A stretch of 64,000 nucleotides of DNA from Silene conica (GCA_029255685.2 CM055314.2:1506399-1570398), one strand, 5' to 3'. Numbered from the stretch's first letter, positions 23,001 through 36,300 are shown. Numbers and translations are program-made. Notes: generated by a model not told the origin, from the letters alone.

Positions 23001-24990
23001 AACGTAAGATTATGTAGTTCAATGATAAGATTATGTAGTTCAGTGATGTCAATGTGAACTGAGAACAGAGAGTTCTAGAGAAAAAAAAAAGTATTATAAA
23101 TATTTAAAGTAACTCCCTCCATTTTTTCAATAATCCCCGTTTTCCTTCAGTGGCAAATCTAATCATTTCACCCCAGCTCCAATTTGTAGCATATTTTTGT
23201 TTGCAAAATGACCACTTTATCCACTCTCTCATCTCACATATGTGCAATTCAACGATCGATCCCAAAGGCGGAATGTGTCATGCATAAAAATCAGATGAGT
23301 TCGTTTTGCTCATTAAGTGTATGACATGGCCTAACAATCAGCAAGAAAAGCTACCTCTAGAGATGAAGGGCTCAGCTCTGAAGGAAAGGACTGGAGAGAG
23401 TCTTTCAACAGGCGAAAGAATTCCAGAACAGAGGTCTGGATTCTTGACGTCAACAACTCAGCTTGAAGTGCCTATAGATAAGATAAAACAGAAGGCATGC
23501 ATGCATCAGACAATTTCAGGGAGAGCTAGCAGCTTATAGAGACGGGGGAATGGAGGACATGTATAAAAACGTCAAACATAATTCTGACAGCCTAAAAAAA
23601 GTGGAGAAGAATCCATAAGACAGTCATGCATCTTTTTCTCTGGAAGTAAAATCAGCACCGAAGTGTACACTTATATGCCCTGAAAATTAGTCTGGCTTTA
23701 ATACTCTTTTAAGTCAATCATTCAAAACACACTTCATTCAACCATTTCTTCAGCATCTGACACATTCAGAGTATCAGTAAGAACGGCTCTTTATAAATGG
23801 TAGGGTTTCGCAGAGTATACAGCCGAGACGATTAGCATAACACTATCATAAGAGAGAAAGGTAAACAAAAAAAGAACGGGATAAGTATGAATGGTAGAGT
23901 TTGGAAGAGTATACAGTAGAGACAACTAAAGTAATTACTACAGGAAATCATATTCAGAACACAATTCACATAAATCTAGAGGGTGTGGCTCAAAATAGAA
24001 CAAAAGCTGTAAACTAGAGTACATAACTATGGTCAAAACAAAATCAATAATTTCTGGTATCCAGCAATCTGAAAAACTAAGTTGAACCTAATTGAAACAG
24101 AACATTCACAGCACGTTCCATTATCCAATCAATGAACAAAATCACAGCAACGATTCTTTAACCACGGGCCCAAGCGAACTTCATAAACTGTAAAATGCAA
24201 CATTATGCCCCTTGAAAATATTACTCCCTCCGAGTCGGAGTAATGGTTCTTACTTCCTTTTTGGTGCGAGTTTAGTAATGGTTCCTATTTCCATTTTTAG
24301 TAGCTTTTTTGTGGTCCAAAATCAATTCAGTGTGGAGTAGGGTATTTTGTGTGGTTTAGAATCATTTCCTTATTTTTTGTGCATAAAGGTAAAGGAACCA
24401 TTACTACGACTCGGAGGGAGTATGAGTTTCCTTTTCTCATAAGGCATCCTAATTGTTATCAAATTGTCAAACCGAGATATAATATCAGGTCAAATCCCAA
24501 AATAAAATGGAAAATACTGGATTGATGTCCATGTTGCTGAATTGCTCTTGAGTAGGTTTGCCTATTGAAATGACATTCCCTAATATTGAAGGAACAACAC
24601 AGCAAGACAATTCAAGATTGGGGTAGGCTCAACAACTTCCATAAGCAGATCAATGCAAGAACGAAACAGGAAACAAAACTCCTTTGATATCTAAAAAAGG
24701 TTTTTGAGACATACAAGATAAACACTGCTTGACAATGAATCCCAGCTCTCCATAACATCTCGTGACTCATCAATGGACAGCCCAATTTGTTCAAGTGGCT
24801 TGCTAAGTAGTTCATCAGACGCTACTTTGGTATCTATAACCGCGTCAAGTATTGACTTTAACAACTTTAATATTTCTTCCAACTTTTGAGTGTTTTTCCG
24901 CAGTGGTTCTAAATTAAAGTTGTCACTCGATGATAGACGCAAAAAAGAAGAGATGTTGTGAAGAAGAGCCCTCCACAATGACACCTCCAT
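20019..24990 (-). CDS. PUB4: U-box/ARM-repeat E3 ubiquitin ligase, PUB4-like
   Basis: Plant U-box proteins bind E2 enzymes through the U-box and substrates or receptor kinases through ARM repeats. Exons in gene order: 24990-24715, 23471-23355, 22982-20928, 20078-20019, giving 835 residues against about 826 for Arabidopsis PUB4. The N-terminal UND helical region (MEVSLWRALLHNISSF, SKPLEQIGLSIDE) fills residues 1-230. The U-box runs from about 235 to 310 (IPPDFCCPLSLELMTDPVIV, GQTYERVYIRKWLD). A Ser/Thr-rich linker follows, then ARM repeats from about 540 to the end. The short last exon was found by continuing the frame past the donor at 20927 and ends HNNSARG. In Arabidopsis PUB4 affects root-meristem peptide signalling and tapetum; orthology here is by resemblance only. 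A SINE lies in the last intron and a MITE in the second. Confidence 0.9.
20279..20510 (+). mobile_element. SINE with TTG tail, copy 3 (complete)
   Basis: Flanked by exact 15-bp duplications AAGTACCAATTACAA at 20264-20278 and 20511-20525. The interior has GAGAAAGGAGGAGGGTTGCGG and GTCTGTGGCAGCCAGCG, then the same 3' module as copies 1 and 2. It sits in the last intron of the U-box gene, opposite to transcription. Confidence 0.92.
24224..24420. mobile_element. Stowaway MITE
   Basis: Near-perfect inverted ends CTCCCTCCGAGTCG and CGACTCGGAGGGAG, TA on both sides (24222-24223, 24421-24422), 197 bp. Lies in an intron of the U-box gene. Confidence 0.93.
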
Positions 24991-26029
24991 CAAATCTGCA
25001 TTGAGTATCAAAGCAACAAAAAATGTTAATAAAAAAGAAGAACAAAAAACTCACTAGTGTGTAGTGTCAGAACATCCATTACTACGTTCACTCTTTTAGA
25101 CAAGATTAGGACACCTAACTGTTAACGATCGTACAGCAATGAAAGTTGAAACATGTGAAAATGTTGTCATTCAAGGATGTTGTCAAACTTAGATCTTCCG
25201 CAGCAATCTCAAATAGAGCCTCTTATAGACAAAAACGTTTAAGCACTTATTTCAAATATTTGATCGTGTCAGTAATCATATTAACGATGACTATTGGTCA
25301 AATATCAGGAGTTAGGACTTTGAACTATATGGCATCTCTCAAAACATGAAATTTTTGGAGGTTGCGGCACAAACGTAATCTCTTTAATATCAGAACTGTC
25401 ATTCTATCGTCATGAAAACTACTAGAAAACTTTAGCAACAAACAGTATTGCCAAGCTGAAATAACTACCTCGCTATGTCAACAGATCTAACAACTCATTG
25501 AGAAAGAATCGGATCCTTTCGGAGGTGTCCACTTTCCAAGAAATTGGGTCGCAGCCGTGAAATCAAATCGCAGTTGCAACAGTCCATCACGGCTACAATA
25601 TAAAGGTATTTAGATCATTGCAACACTAATTAGAACTGGTAACGACTAACGACTAGTTTCATCCATAAATAATGAGCGAAATCAGTCTTAATCGCATGTT
25701 TGAATCAAGCCAGCACCCGTTAAATCAATCTCAGTTGCAAGAGTCCATCATGGCTACATTATACAGGTATTTAGATCATTGCAAAACAAAGAACCGGTGA
25801 TGATAGTTCTCATCCATAATAATCAGCGAAATCAGTCTTAATTGCGTGGCTGAATCAAGCTAGTACCCTTCTCCTTGGACCACTTGTTAGTTGGGACTCT
25901 ACTAATCTACTATTTAGGGCCTTCTAAGAATAAAGGTAATTGTTAGTGGGTAATAGATTAAACCTAAAGGAAACACCATGAAAGTGTGTTGGCTAAGGAA
26001 GTAGAAATCATTGATCAACCCGAAAACAT

Positions 26030-26690
26030 GATATGAACCAAACATAAAGTTAGCGGGTTAGGGTTAAGAACACATGACTCCATTTAAATAATTAAGTTGA
26101 CACGGACACAACACAACACGACACAAGGGTCGGGTTAGGGTTGAAGTCTTCAAACCTAACACGAATAAGTCACTTATTTAAATGGGGCAGATTTGGGTTG
26201 GGTTGGGTGGGTCAGGTCGGTAACCTACCTAATCTGATTAAACATGAGCCATATCAGTCATCATTTTTGGGTTAGGTTAATGGTTCTAATGTCGTAATCA
26301 TGTTAAGCGGGTTTGAAAATGATATGCTTAAAAACAAATGGGTTAAAATAGTTGAGTTGGTTTACAAAAAAAGTGAGGTTAGGGTTGAGGCCTATGCTAC
26401 TCCGACTCTTCTAATTTCCTCGTGTACCCGTGTCCGACACTCGGACATGGGTATGACACATGGACACCTCATTTCAGACCAAAATGTGCATATTTTTCAA
26501 TAACATAGCTGAGTCCGACACTTGGACACGTACTCGTGTCAGGTACTTCTAAACGAGTCTGAGTAACATAGGTTGAGGCAACCGGGAGATTAAGCAATAG
26601 AGTCGGGTTTGGGTTGGAAGGATATTAACCCTTAAACCTTGACGCGGGCGAGAACCCGACATGACCTGATTGGTTTGCCATGACTACTGC
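26030..26690. repeat. GGGTTGGG-type dispersed repeat, interrupted by a hAT MITE
   Basis: Imperfect ACACGACAC and GGGTTAGGGTTGA words resemble the repeats at 38330-38955 and 42990-43437. It is interrupted at 26392-26571. It lies in the presumed 5' UTR intron of the U-box gene. Confidence 0.45.
26392..26571. mobile_element. hAT-like MITE with exact target duplication
   Basis: A 180-bp element beginning CTATGCTACTCCGACTC and ending GAGTCTGAGTAACATAG, flanked by identical 8-bp GTTGAGGC at 26384-26391 and 26572-26579. Same family as 1-89 and 5711-5897, and the clearest copy. Confidence 0.93.
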
Positions 26691-26995
26691 CAAGTGGTGG
26701 TACTGAAGAGCGAAAAGAAGGGTGATGAGGAACTATAACTCCCATATGAGGGCATGCATTCCTGCAGGGGGGGAATGGGGATGGGAAACTATTGCCCTTG
26801 TTTATGTTAATTAGCCAAGTGTTAAAGGGAAAATGGAGAGGATCGAAATTATTAGTTGGGCATGTTGTTGGTCAACCATGGAAACTAATAAAAGCAGCAG
26901 CAGCATCCTAAAAAAGATAGAAATTTGGCGCATATGCAGAGTTGCAGACAATTAAAGCAAATCAAAATAAATAAAAGTAATAATAAATCAAACCT

Positions 26996-27380
26996 GATTG
27001 AAAGAAGATGAAAATCAGGATGGATCTCGAATGGCGGCCGATTTCACCTTGAACTAATCTGAAATTAACAAAAAAAAACAACATTAGTAAGCTGAAATCG
27101 CAGCTAAACACGAATTTAAAAAATAATATAAAAAATAAAAGATGATTACATGAAAGATCGTAGTGGAAAATGAAGAAGGTGAAAATGAAAGGTTGAAGTA
27201 TTAGGTTAAATTGAAATAGAAGTGATCTGAGGGAGATGAAGATGGTGGAAATTATCAAATTAGGGTTTGTTAATAGATATAGTTGAATTGAAAAGGAGTT
27301 GAATTGAATAGTAAAATTATTAATGGTGATGATGATGATGATTAATGGGGAAAGAAAAATGGTACGGGGATAATGAAACA
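26996..27380 (-). other. Probable 5' UTR exon of the U-box gene
   Basis: A CAG/GTTTGA donor near 26995 on the minus strand could pair with the acceptor at 24996, just before the first coding exon, giving a 5' UTR intron of about 2 kb. The segment is TC-rich on the minus strand, as plant leaders often are. No transcript evidence is available. Confidence 0.4.
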
Positions 27381-27591
27381 ACTAACAAGCTGCTGATGCT
27401 GATTTCAGTCTTTCAGAGATGCTGCTTACATCACTTTTCCAGTTTACTTGTCTTCTTTTTTTTCCCTTTTTAATTCATCTCTTCCTAATCTTATACAACA
27501 TCCATTGAAACAAATAGTCTTGTTGAAGACGGATATTATCCGTCATAACAGGGATAGTATTACTCGCAATAATGCAGGTAGGATGACGATT

Positions 27592-28372
27592 GACGAGTGG
27601 AGGAATATGTCCTTTAGGTCTATATATTAATGATATCCGTTAACTCATCCAGACTAACGCTTATGGAGGTGTCTGCCATATGAAACGGAATGGGAATACA
27701 GTAGCTCAGTTGTGTGTGAGGTTATGTTCGGTAGTGGGAGAGGAATATGTTATGTCGTCTGATTTTCCGTTATCTGTTCTTAATGTAGCAAATTTGGATT
27801 TGGTTTAATAAAAAGTTTCGTTTTTACCGGAAAAAAAAAAAAAAGGAAGACGAGTGGAGGAATATGTCCTTTGGGTCTATGTATTAATGATATCCGTGAA
27901 CTCATCCAGACTAACGCTTATGGAGGTGTCTGCCATATAAAACGGAATGGGAATACAGTAGCTCAGTTGTGTGTGAGGTTATGTTCGGTAGTGGGAGAAG
28001 AATATGTTATGTCGTCTGATTTTCTGTTATCTGTTCTTAATGTAGTAGATTTGGATTTGGTTTAATAAAAAGTTTCGTTTTTACCGCAAAAAAAAAGGAA
28101 GACGAGTGGAGGAATATATATGTCCTTTGGGTCTATGTATTAGTGATATCCGTGAACTCATCCAGACTAACGCTTATGGAGGTGTCTGCCTTGTGAAACG
28201 GAATGGGAATACGGTAGCTCAGTTGTGGGTGAGGTTATGTTCAGTAGTGGGAGAAGAATATGTTATGTCGTCTGATTTTCCGTTATCTGTTCTTAATGTA
28301 GCAGATTTGGATTTGGTTTAATAAAAAGTTTCGTTTTTACCGCCCAAAAAAAAAGGAAGACAAGTGGAGGAA
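27592..28372 (+). mobile_element. Three tandem 5'-truncated LINE 3' ends
   Basis: Units at 27592-27848, 27849-28100 and 28101-28358 are about 255 bp each and nearly identical. Each encodes the end of an RNase H-like domain (DIRELIQTNAYGGV, KRNGNTVAQL), as in plant LINE ORF2, then a stop, then a poly(A) run. Each begins with GACGAGTGGAGGAA, and the same word (one change) follows the third tail at 28359-28372, as repeated target-site duplications would. The first copy has an in-frame difference near its start. Confidence 0.82.
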
Positions 28373-28791
28373 ATTGAGCATTTTCATGGGTCATATCAGT
28401 TGCATTTGTAAGAGAGACATGTGTCCGTCATCAATGAGAATTTGTGCCAACCTAATCCGTTTTTTCCCACAATCAACACCCCAAATTAGCAACCCATTCG
28501 CATCTAACCCAAAAACAACCTATTAATTTAGGGTCGAAAACCAATTTGAATGGGTTGACCTCTTGGGTAAGATAAATCATAAAATTTATGTATTATTTTA
28601 GTATTACTAGATCTTGGCAAAACCAACCGAGCCTATTCCATTACTGCCATTAAAAAACGTAATTGCTCATTCGTGTACAATCTTTACTCATTCATAAAAA
28701 TTTTTTCATTATGTTTCCATTCTATACCCTTGTCTAAGAAAAGTTCTCTCTAATTCTCTCACCCCACAAAAAAAACCTAAACCACACAACT

Positions 28792-29319
28792 ATGGATGCT
28801 AGCTCTCGTATCGATCAGGTAATAATTCTAATCTCTACCTTTATCAATTATATTATATGAAATTAAAAAATTGATTTAGACTAATTAGATTAGGTTTTAT
28901 GAAATTAAAAAAATTGATTTAGACTAATTAGATTAGGGTTTATGAAATTAAAAAATTGATTTAGACTAATTAGATTAGGGTTTCTTTAAATCGTTTTCTG
29001 TTTTAACCTAATTAAGGTATGTAGCAAGGTGTAATTGCTGTACAGAAGAAAAAGGCCGAGTTTGATGAAATGTTAAAGGGAGCAGACAGTTTCAGCATGG
29101 AAAATTGCAGGAGTTATTTTAAAGGGAGGAAGCTTCCTCTTCCAAAGGTGTTTCATTGGATAAGGGAATGTATCGTGTTCACTAACAGCTCTTTGTCCAA
29201 TCACAGCTGAGGAAGTTACTCGAATGATGGCCGAGTTTGATATTGATGGCGATGGCTTCATTTCATTTGAGGAATTCAGCTGTATTGACAAGGGACACTC
29301 CTTTCAGCAATCAGCATGA
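28792..29319 (+). pseudogene. EF-hand protein fragment (polcalcin/CML-like)
   Basis: An ATG at 28792 opens a nine-codon exon MDASSRIDQ with a good donor at 28819. The clear homology is at 29207-29319: EEVTRMMAEFDIDGDGFISF, one complete EF-hand loop with D, D, D, G, I and E at the right places, followed by a short tail and stop. The first EF-hand expected in a two-hand polcalcin is not readable between these parts; the intervening sequence has no matching frame. I read it as a decayed calcium-sensor gene, though a divergent small gene with unusual exons is possible. Confidence 0.5.
28857..28983 (+). repeat. Triplicate 42-43-bp tandem repeat
   Basis: Three near-identical units with TTGATTTAGACTAATTAGAT lie in the presumed first intron of the EF-hand fragment (28857-28898, 28899-28941, 28942-28983). 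Confidence 0.9.
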
Positions 29320-29329
29320 TAAATGGGTT

Positions 29330-32300
29330 GTCAACAATGGAGATCGGTTGTAGGACACTTAACTTTGAGAACATAGATTGAGATGATCAGCTTTATTAAT
29401 GAATCATTACCTTCCACATAAATACAATTAACAATTTCAATACATTCAGCCAGAACATATTGGCCATTGCTAGGAACAAAATTTGACAAGAATAGTATGA
29501 AAAATGTGCACTAAATATTGTTAGCCTCGATAAATTACCTAACAACTACGAGTACAAAAAATCGAGGAAATACCTAAGAAAAAATAAAGACAATAAAACA
29601 CTACTGATCTCTAGTGTACATCGTGACCTTTTCTTTAATAGTACTGGCATGCTCTAGCTAAGGTTTGATATTGTAGTCGTTAGCGACTTAGTGGTCATTA
29701 ATTGTAAATGCAGCTTAACAAGTGCTAAACTAGATGACCATCTTTAATCCAATTTCCACTTCTTCAACAATTCGTCATATACAGGACCCTTTCCAGCCTT
29801 TAAAGGACCCTTTTCGTCATATACTTCCTTGTTTGTAAGGCAGAGTAGAGGGTCACATTTAAAAGATGTACCCAATGTTGCTCATATTTGCAACAGAAAA
29901 TTTCTGAAATGAAGATTGGGGGTATCAGACTGATGCTTAGTAATATTAAAAGCTCTAGTCGTCCAGCACCAATGCACCATAGCTGACCGGTGATAATGCA
30001 TCAGATAAACTTGCAGATATTGGTCTATAGACGACTACTGTAACGTCGTAAAGAGGCAAATCAGAATGGAACATAGAACTTGATTCAACGAAAATGCTCA
30101 ACATCTATTTGTTGAATTCAGAATCCATAGCAACATACGATATACTAATGACAGATTGACAGAAGTGTATGTCGAACATGAGTTCAAGCAACGGATTTAT
30201 ACTGATAAGATGACTGCCAAAGAGTTTCATAAGCTTGAGTACCGAGACAACTATAACTACTGCTAAATTCTACTACTCGGAGTTAGAACCAAAATTTACA
30301 ACCCATGATAATCCGAAAAAACTTCAATTCGCTGTTCTTCAAGTTCACTGTCCAAAGATCTATGCATCTTCATCGCACAATTCCTTGGCTTGCGCGTCAG
30401 CAGTTTCCTGGGGAATGAACAAAGAAGTATTTTAAGGTGAGACTCTGAATAAACTTGGTGTAACTATTTTGATCAGAATATTAGTTCAGTAAAAATAAGA
30501 AGCCGAAACTATCTGCATACCTCTTCTTCTTTCTGAGCATTATACTCGACCATGGCCTTCTCGTTAAACACAATTGAACTCTTGCAATAATAAACTTGGC
30601 ACTAGCCATCAGCTAAAGGTTCAATTACTGAGAGGTTCTTTCACAAACAACAATTACTAAAACTAGATGTATTTTCTGTCGTACGACATTGCAATCCCAG
30701 AAACCATGGTCCGATTCTGCTCCCAGGACAAGCGACTTGTAAATGCTACACCGTACAATTTCATTCTTGTAGATTTGTAGTCACTTGTCAAAACTATTTC
30801 TAACTGACATACTGAACACGATCTCAATACTCCGTACATTTTCATTCTTATCCCTAATTCACTGCATCTGTTAGCAATCCCACAAGTTGGCCATCATTTT
30901 GAAACAGATTGAATTGACGAAATTACTTGTAAATTAATTGCAAATTAAGGAGTAATTGAGAAGATCGAGGAGGAATGAAGATAATACCTAGAAATTGCGA
31001 GGATTGAAGAGATATGCGCGGATATGCGAGGATTGAAGAAATTACTATTGCGACGATATGTGCGGCAGGTCTAGGGGCCGGGAGGGATAGTGGTTGGATG
31101 GCGGTGGTAGGGGTGCTGGTTGAGACGGTGGGAGAAATTGAAGTTGAGAAGAAAATTAAAAAGATGAGTGTTGAATGGAAGGGGTAAAATGGGAAATATG
31201 TACATGATTTGAGAAAATCATGTATATGAATGAGCAACACCCTTAAAAAATTACAAACACAATTAAAAATTATTTTTATATAATATTATAGCCTTTAATA
31301 ATAAGATAATTATTAAAATAACTTAATTTGTAGTATAATTTTTTCAATATAATAAATGTAAGTATGGAATCATTATATTATAGTATCGATAAAAGAAAGA
31401 TGTTAAAATGATGATTTGCTGTAACAAATTTTCAGTATTACCTATTTCAAAACTTCTTATTAAGTTTGGACATGTTATTGGCAATTCAACCAATTAGAAT
31501 CAATCAACTAAACAAATAAGAGAAAATGGCAGTAACGTCTTTGTTTACTAACCCTAAACGTAATAATTACAAAATAGTTAATTTGTTTAACTCTTAATCA
31601 CCTAATATTGTACTGCTTTAAATTACATTCCAACTAAACTCTCTGCCGTCAATTACCTCAATCGCATCACCCAATCAATCTTCTTCCACAAACCCTTTCA
31701 TTTCTCATGCTCGAGAACTTCACCAACCAACACCTCTTTTTCTTCTCTTCTTTTGTCTTCTAATTCCTGTAAATACCATTTCTAATTCATAGGTTTTCTC
31801 ATCCAACAATCATCGTCCTCTAAACATACATTTTCTCTTCTAAAATCTCAAGAAACCGAATATAATATTCTCTCGTGATCATTGCACCATTGCTTACTAT
31901 TACCAAAGTACAACCTAAGCAACAAATTACAACCGGTCAATATTTCCCACAAAAGGAACAAAGTTACTCCAATTTTCAGCCTTGGACATATTGCCACTTA
32001 ATCTGAAGTAGATGAACGATCTCACAACATCTGCCTCTGGCCTGTAACAATTGGCTTGTATTTGTTGCAATCCAACCTACAGAAAAAACCAAAAAAAAAA
32101 AGAAAAAAGGAAAAGAAAGTTGTTTCCGTAACACCCATATCAAAATTTGCTTGAAGAATTGCATCCTAAAACCGTTAATTGACAATAAAAAGTAGCACAA
32201 CCACGTTAATGAGCCATTTTGTTTGAAAAGTTGTTACTATCATACAAAAATAATATTTCAACATCTAACTGAGATGTCTTCCAACAATTTAATTGTGTAC

Positions 32301-33380
32301 TCGGGAGGTGACTAAAATCCGAAAGAAATCATGGTAGTTATTAATAGATCTTGGGAAAACCAACTCAGCCTGTTCCATTACTGCCATTTTTAACTCGATT
32401 TGACCTCTTTAATCTGACAACTAGGACACGTTGCTCATTTTTTATGATTTTTCTAACGTGATCCTAAGGGCACACATTAATAGTCTAAATTAAGGAAAAA
32501 ATCAAAGAATATAACATGAGATTTGTAAGTATCAATTCATTTGTTCCATATTAAGTGAAATATTCCTTTATTTCTGTCTTAATTTAAACTCTACGTTAGA
32601 AAAATCGTTCTTTTTAATCAGGAAAAAAGTTTATCATGTACATTTTGACTTAAGCACCTAGGAAAGTAGTAAGTCTTGCTTGCGACGGGTCGTTATTTGT
32701 GACGGATATTTTGTGAGATAAAATGGGTAGGAAATGAGTTAGTGGAGAAAGGGGATCACATGAATAGTGTTGAAGAGAGAGAAAAAGTGGGTATTTTATG
32801 AGAGGAAACGATATCCGTCGCAAGCTTGCGACGGATAGTGCCGTTGCAAATAAGAATTTGTGCTAGGAAAGAGCGAGACGTGAATTAGTTGAAGACGAAA
32901 ACGCCAATCGTTAGGTCAAAGAAAACGCCAAACCTCTAGTCTTATTTGATAAAATGTTAATTAGTTGAAGACGGACGGTGTTCCTGTTTGAAATAAGACG
33001 GATTAATTGTAGCAATTTTTACAAATGTTACTATCATTTTCAGGGTAAAAAGTGACGAATTTGCGATAAAACATTTTGTTATTAAATGGTTACATTCTAA
33101 TAAAAAGAGAGTGACATTTGGTCCGTCTTATTTTAATCCGTGCAAAATTTTCTGTATTTATATTGCATATCAATTTTTAGGATTACTTTTAATTTTTTTT
33201 TTGGTGACATGGATTACTTTTAATTATGATGACTTCTTGCAAAAATAAGCTTTTATTATTATTATTTATTTTATTTTTTTTCATTATTTGAGTTCACAAT
33301 AACATTAACATGTTATTAGAGTTTATCGACAACTTCAAATGTCTAAAGCAGCCTAACACGCGAATTTGCCTTCCCGATAA
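29330..33380. other. 4-kb intergenic stretch without a clear gene
   Basis: Mostly AT-rich. On the minus strand 30365-30425 and 30530-30600 show two short readable pieces (FNEKAMVEYNAQKEEE and QETADAQAKELCDEDA) with plausible splice edges that could be relics of an acidic-tailed protein, but no family could be fixed. Near 30990-31060 a short unit GCGAGGATTGAAGARAT is repeated. A 45-bp segment near 32345 resembles one near 28610. Confidence 0.4.
32670..32870. mobile_element. MITE-like element (GACGGATATCCGTC family)
   Basis: Left part CTTGCTTGCGACGGGTC and right part ATATCCGTCGCAAGCTTGCG are inverted in pieces, followed by GAGAATTTGTGC-like sequence. Related copies lie at 38460-38595 and 42468-42612. 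Confidence 0.5.
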
Positions 33381-33382
33381 TA

Positions 33383-36300
33383 TCATTTTGTAATCGACAA
33401 GAGGGCGGAATCAAGAAGCTTGGACTTGATGCTCACATATTCCTTGACAGTCACGGACTCGAAGCACGGGCCTTCACAACCCGAATAGCCCACAAACGGA
33501 GCGACAATGTAGTCCAATGGAGGCCCATAAAAGTAAGCCATTGACATCCTTTGTTTCTCACTATTCACCACTGCCCTATGAACGACACTTGGGAACCTTC
33601 CATTAGAAATGATGTGCATTAGGTCCCCTACATTTACAACTAGGGCACCCGGGACAGGGTCGACCGAGACCCAACCCGCTCCGTCCTTGTACACTTGAAG
33701 CCCGCTTGCATTGCCGGTTTGGTGTAGGATAGTAAAAAGGAAGGTATCCGTGTGCTCGGCTAGGCCCATTGTACGGGTTGGGTCGGGGCATGATGGATAT
33801 GAGTTTAGTTGCAAGGCTGTGGAGATGTTATTCGGGTCCTGGTTGACCCAATTCATTTCGGATATGGGTATGTTAAGTGACTTGAGCATGAAGCCCATTA
33901 GTTTGTCCGCTAAGATCTTCAATTGGGCTTGATATTCTTCCATTACATCACTAAACACAAAATAGACAACAATTAAATATTTTTACAATTTACAGAATAT
34001 ATGCATGCGTATAATGAATGGCACTGAATACATAATGCCATAATTCCATAATTGATGTCATACTCCTAAGTTTTATTAAAGAGAATTGTTTGTAATGGAT
34101 ATATCCGTTATAAATAGAAGACGGATATTTTACTCTAACCAGGAGCGGAGCCAGGAATTACATTCACGTAGGGCTAAATATTTAAATTGAACTCGTGTCA
34201 CTATTAACTTAAACGAGTTGCAGCTAAGTTAAAATTCGGACTTAGGGGCGCGTCAAAAAATTCCAACAAAAGTAAGTTGGTAATGTATATGGTAAACTAA
34301 AATATCGAAATTTTTTCGAAATCTTTATTGTAACGGGGTCGAACGTTGGGCGTTACATATCTAGTGAGATTTAAACCGACTGATTCTTTTATGTAAATTT
34401 TATTGATAACTATGATAAATCGTATTGTGTAGCGTTATATGTAATATGAATGACGATATTCAAATATCTTTATTACCAATTTACCATTGTAGAATTTAAT
34501 TGAATAGTTCTAGGGATAATAAAATAGAGTACTAAGGAAGTATGTACTTTTATGATAAACCAAATTTTATGTAAACACTAACTTGTAAAGGAGAAAAATG
34601 AGTATAAAGTCTAGATTTTGAGTGACATTGGATAACAAAAGCCTAGATTATTGTGTTTGTATCTCGCCCCATTAATTGTAAAAGATGAGTAGCTTGTTTA
34701 TATAAGGAGTCAAACCCTGGTCGACCTCTAGGTTAAAAATTCAACAAAAAACCAACTAAGTTATAAGTAGGATATGTCAATTGGATGTACTAAATTTTAG
34801 TTGTATTTTATCCATGGGATATGGCCCATACAACCATATAGCTGTCTGCCTGCCTCCGCCCATGCCTCTCACAAGTCACAATAAAGCAAATGGACATGCA
34901 AGTGGGAGAAAATAGAACAATTTATAAATAATACAACTTGCATTATGTGAGAGGGACACTATCAGTCTTCAACTTATGACGAATAGTGTCGTCTCCAACG
35001 AGAATTTGTGAAATTTTATATGCAAGGGCAAATTATTTTCATAGTTTATTGGAGTTAGTCTCCCTTAACATGGGCAAATAAGATAAATTACATAATAAGA
35101 TAAATTACATAATGCCCTAAATGATGTCATGATCTTAACATTAAAACAGATTAATTTTCCTATCTCATGTGAATACGTCGGATATTTATCCTTATTTATG
35201 TTTGTGTTGTTTAAAGTTGGACTCGTCATAAACCAGCATATATGTCTTAAATAAGAATTTGTGATTGTGTCTTAACTGTACATATATTGCCGTGGGGGAG
35301 GCATACGTGGAAGAGCTTTTGGAATAAGCCAAATTGACAAATTGGTTAATAAATTTAAGCGTTATGGACAATTTGGTAAAAAAAATGTTATTTATGACTG
35401 GAGAAATTAGTAAAAAAAAAACGAGTAATTTGGCAAATACATTAAAAATATCTAATTAGTCAAGTGAACTTTCTCCACTTTAATTATTAAAAGTAGCTAA
35501 GTAAGCTAATTTTTATCCCAATTAACTTCAAAAAATAATAATTGAGTATAAGTTTGTTTGATTATAAATTAATTTTTATTTTGTGACATCCGAACCCGCA
35601 GCCGCTATCTTTGGTGCGCAACTCAGGTACACTAGGTTAACTATCCTCTTTTTACGGGATGACAGGCTCGAAATCTATCGTTCTTGGTGAGGCTTGAACC
35701 TGAAACCCCTGAAAATATTGCCCCAAGTTTTAACCACAAGACTTCACCATGCATTGCGGACAATCTTTTTATTATTATTTGCATTAACTAGATGTAACCA
35801 ATTATAAGTAATTTGAAATATATATGAATGTATGTATGGACACTTGTATGTCTTGTCTGGTGAAACGAGAAGACCTCACACTTGTATGGTGTACGTGTGA
35901 ATTATGCATGTACCTCACATGCCTTCACTCTTATACTTCAACGTCGTGCATGCATGCCAATTTTATATATATATATATCTAACCTTACATCTTTACACTC
36001 TTATATCATATTTTTTGCAGTTACTTGAATTAAATATTTCATGCATGCATCACACCATCCCCGAGCAAGGTCGCCAGAAAAATCGTGACCTTGTTAGGTC
36101 CACAAGGTCACGGTAATTACGTAATTAAGTTACTAATTTTGGTAATCTTGTATTAATTTTGGTGGTTTTGTATTAATTTTGAGGTTAATTTGTGACGCTA
36201 AAATTAGTTGCTGGTATCCCTCTTGGTGACCTTTGACGTGTCAAAGAATTATTGGCTTATTACATTATTTGGTAGGGTATAAAATGTAGTAAATGATTAG

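Noticed and set aside
33711..33932. Plus-strand frame opposite GA3ox exon 2
   Set aside because: Antisense shadow of a conserved dioxygenase exon.
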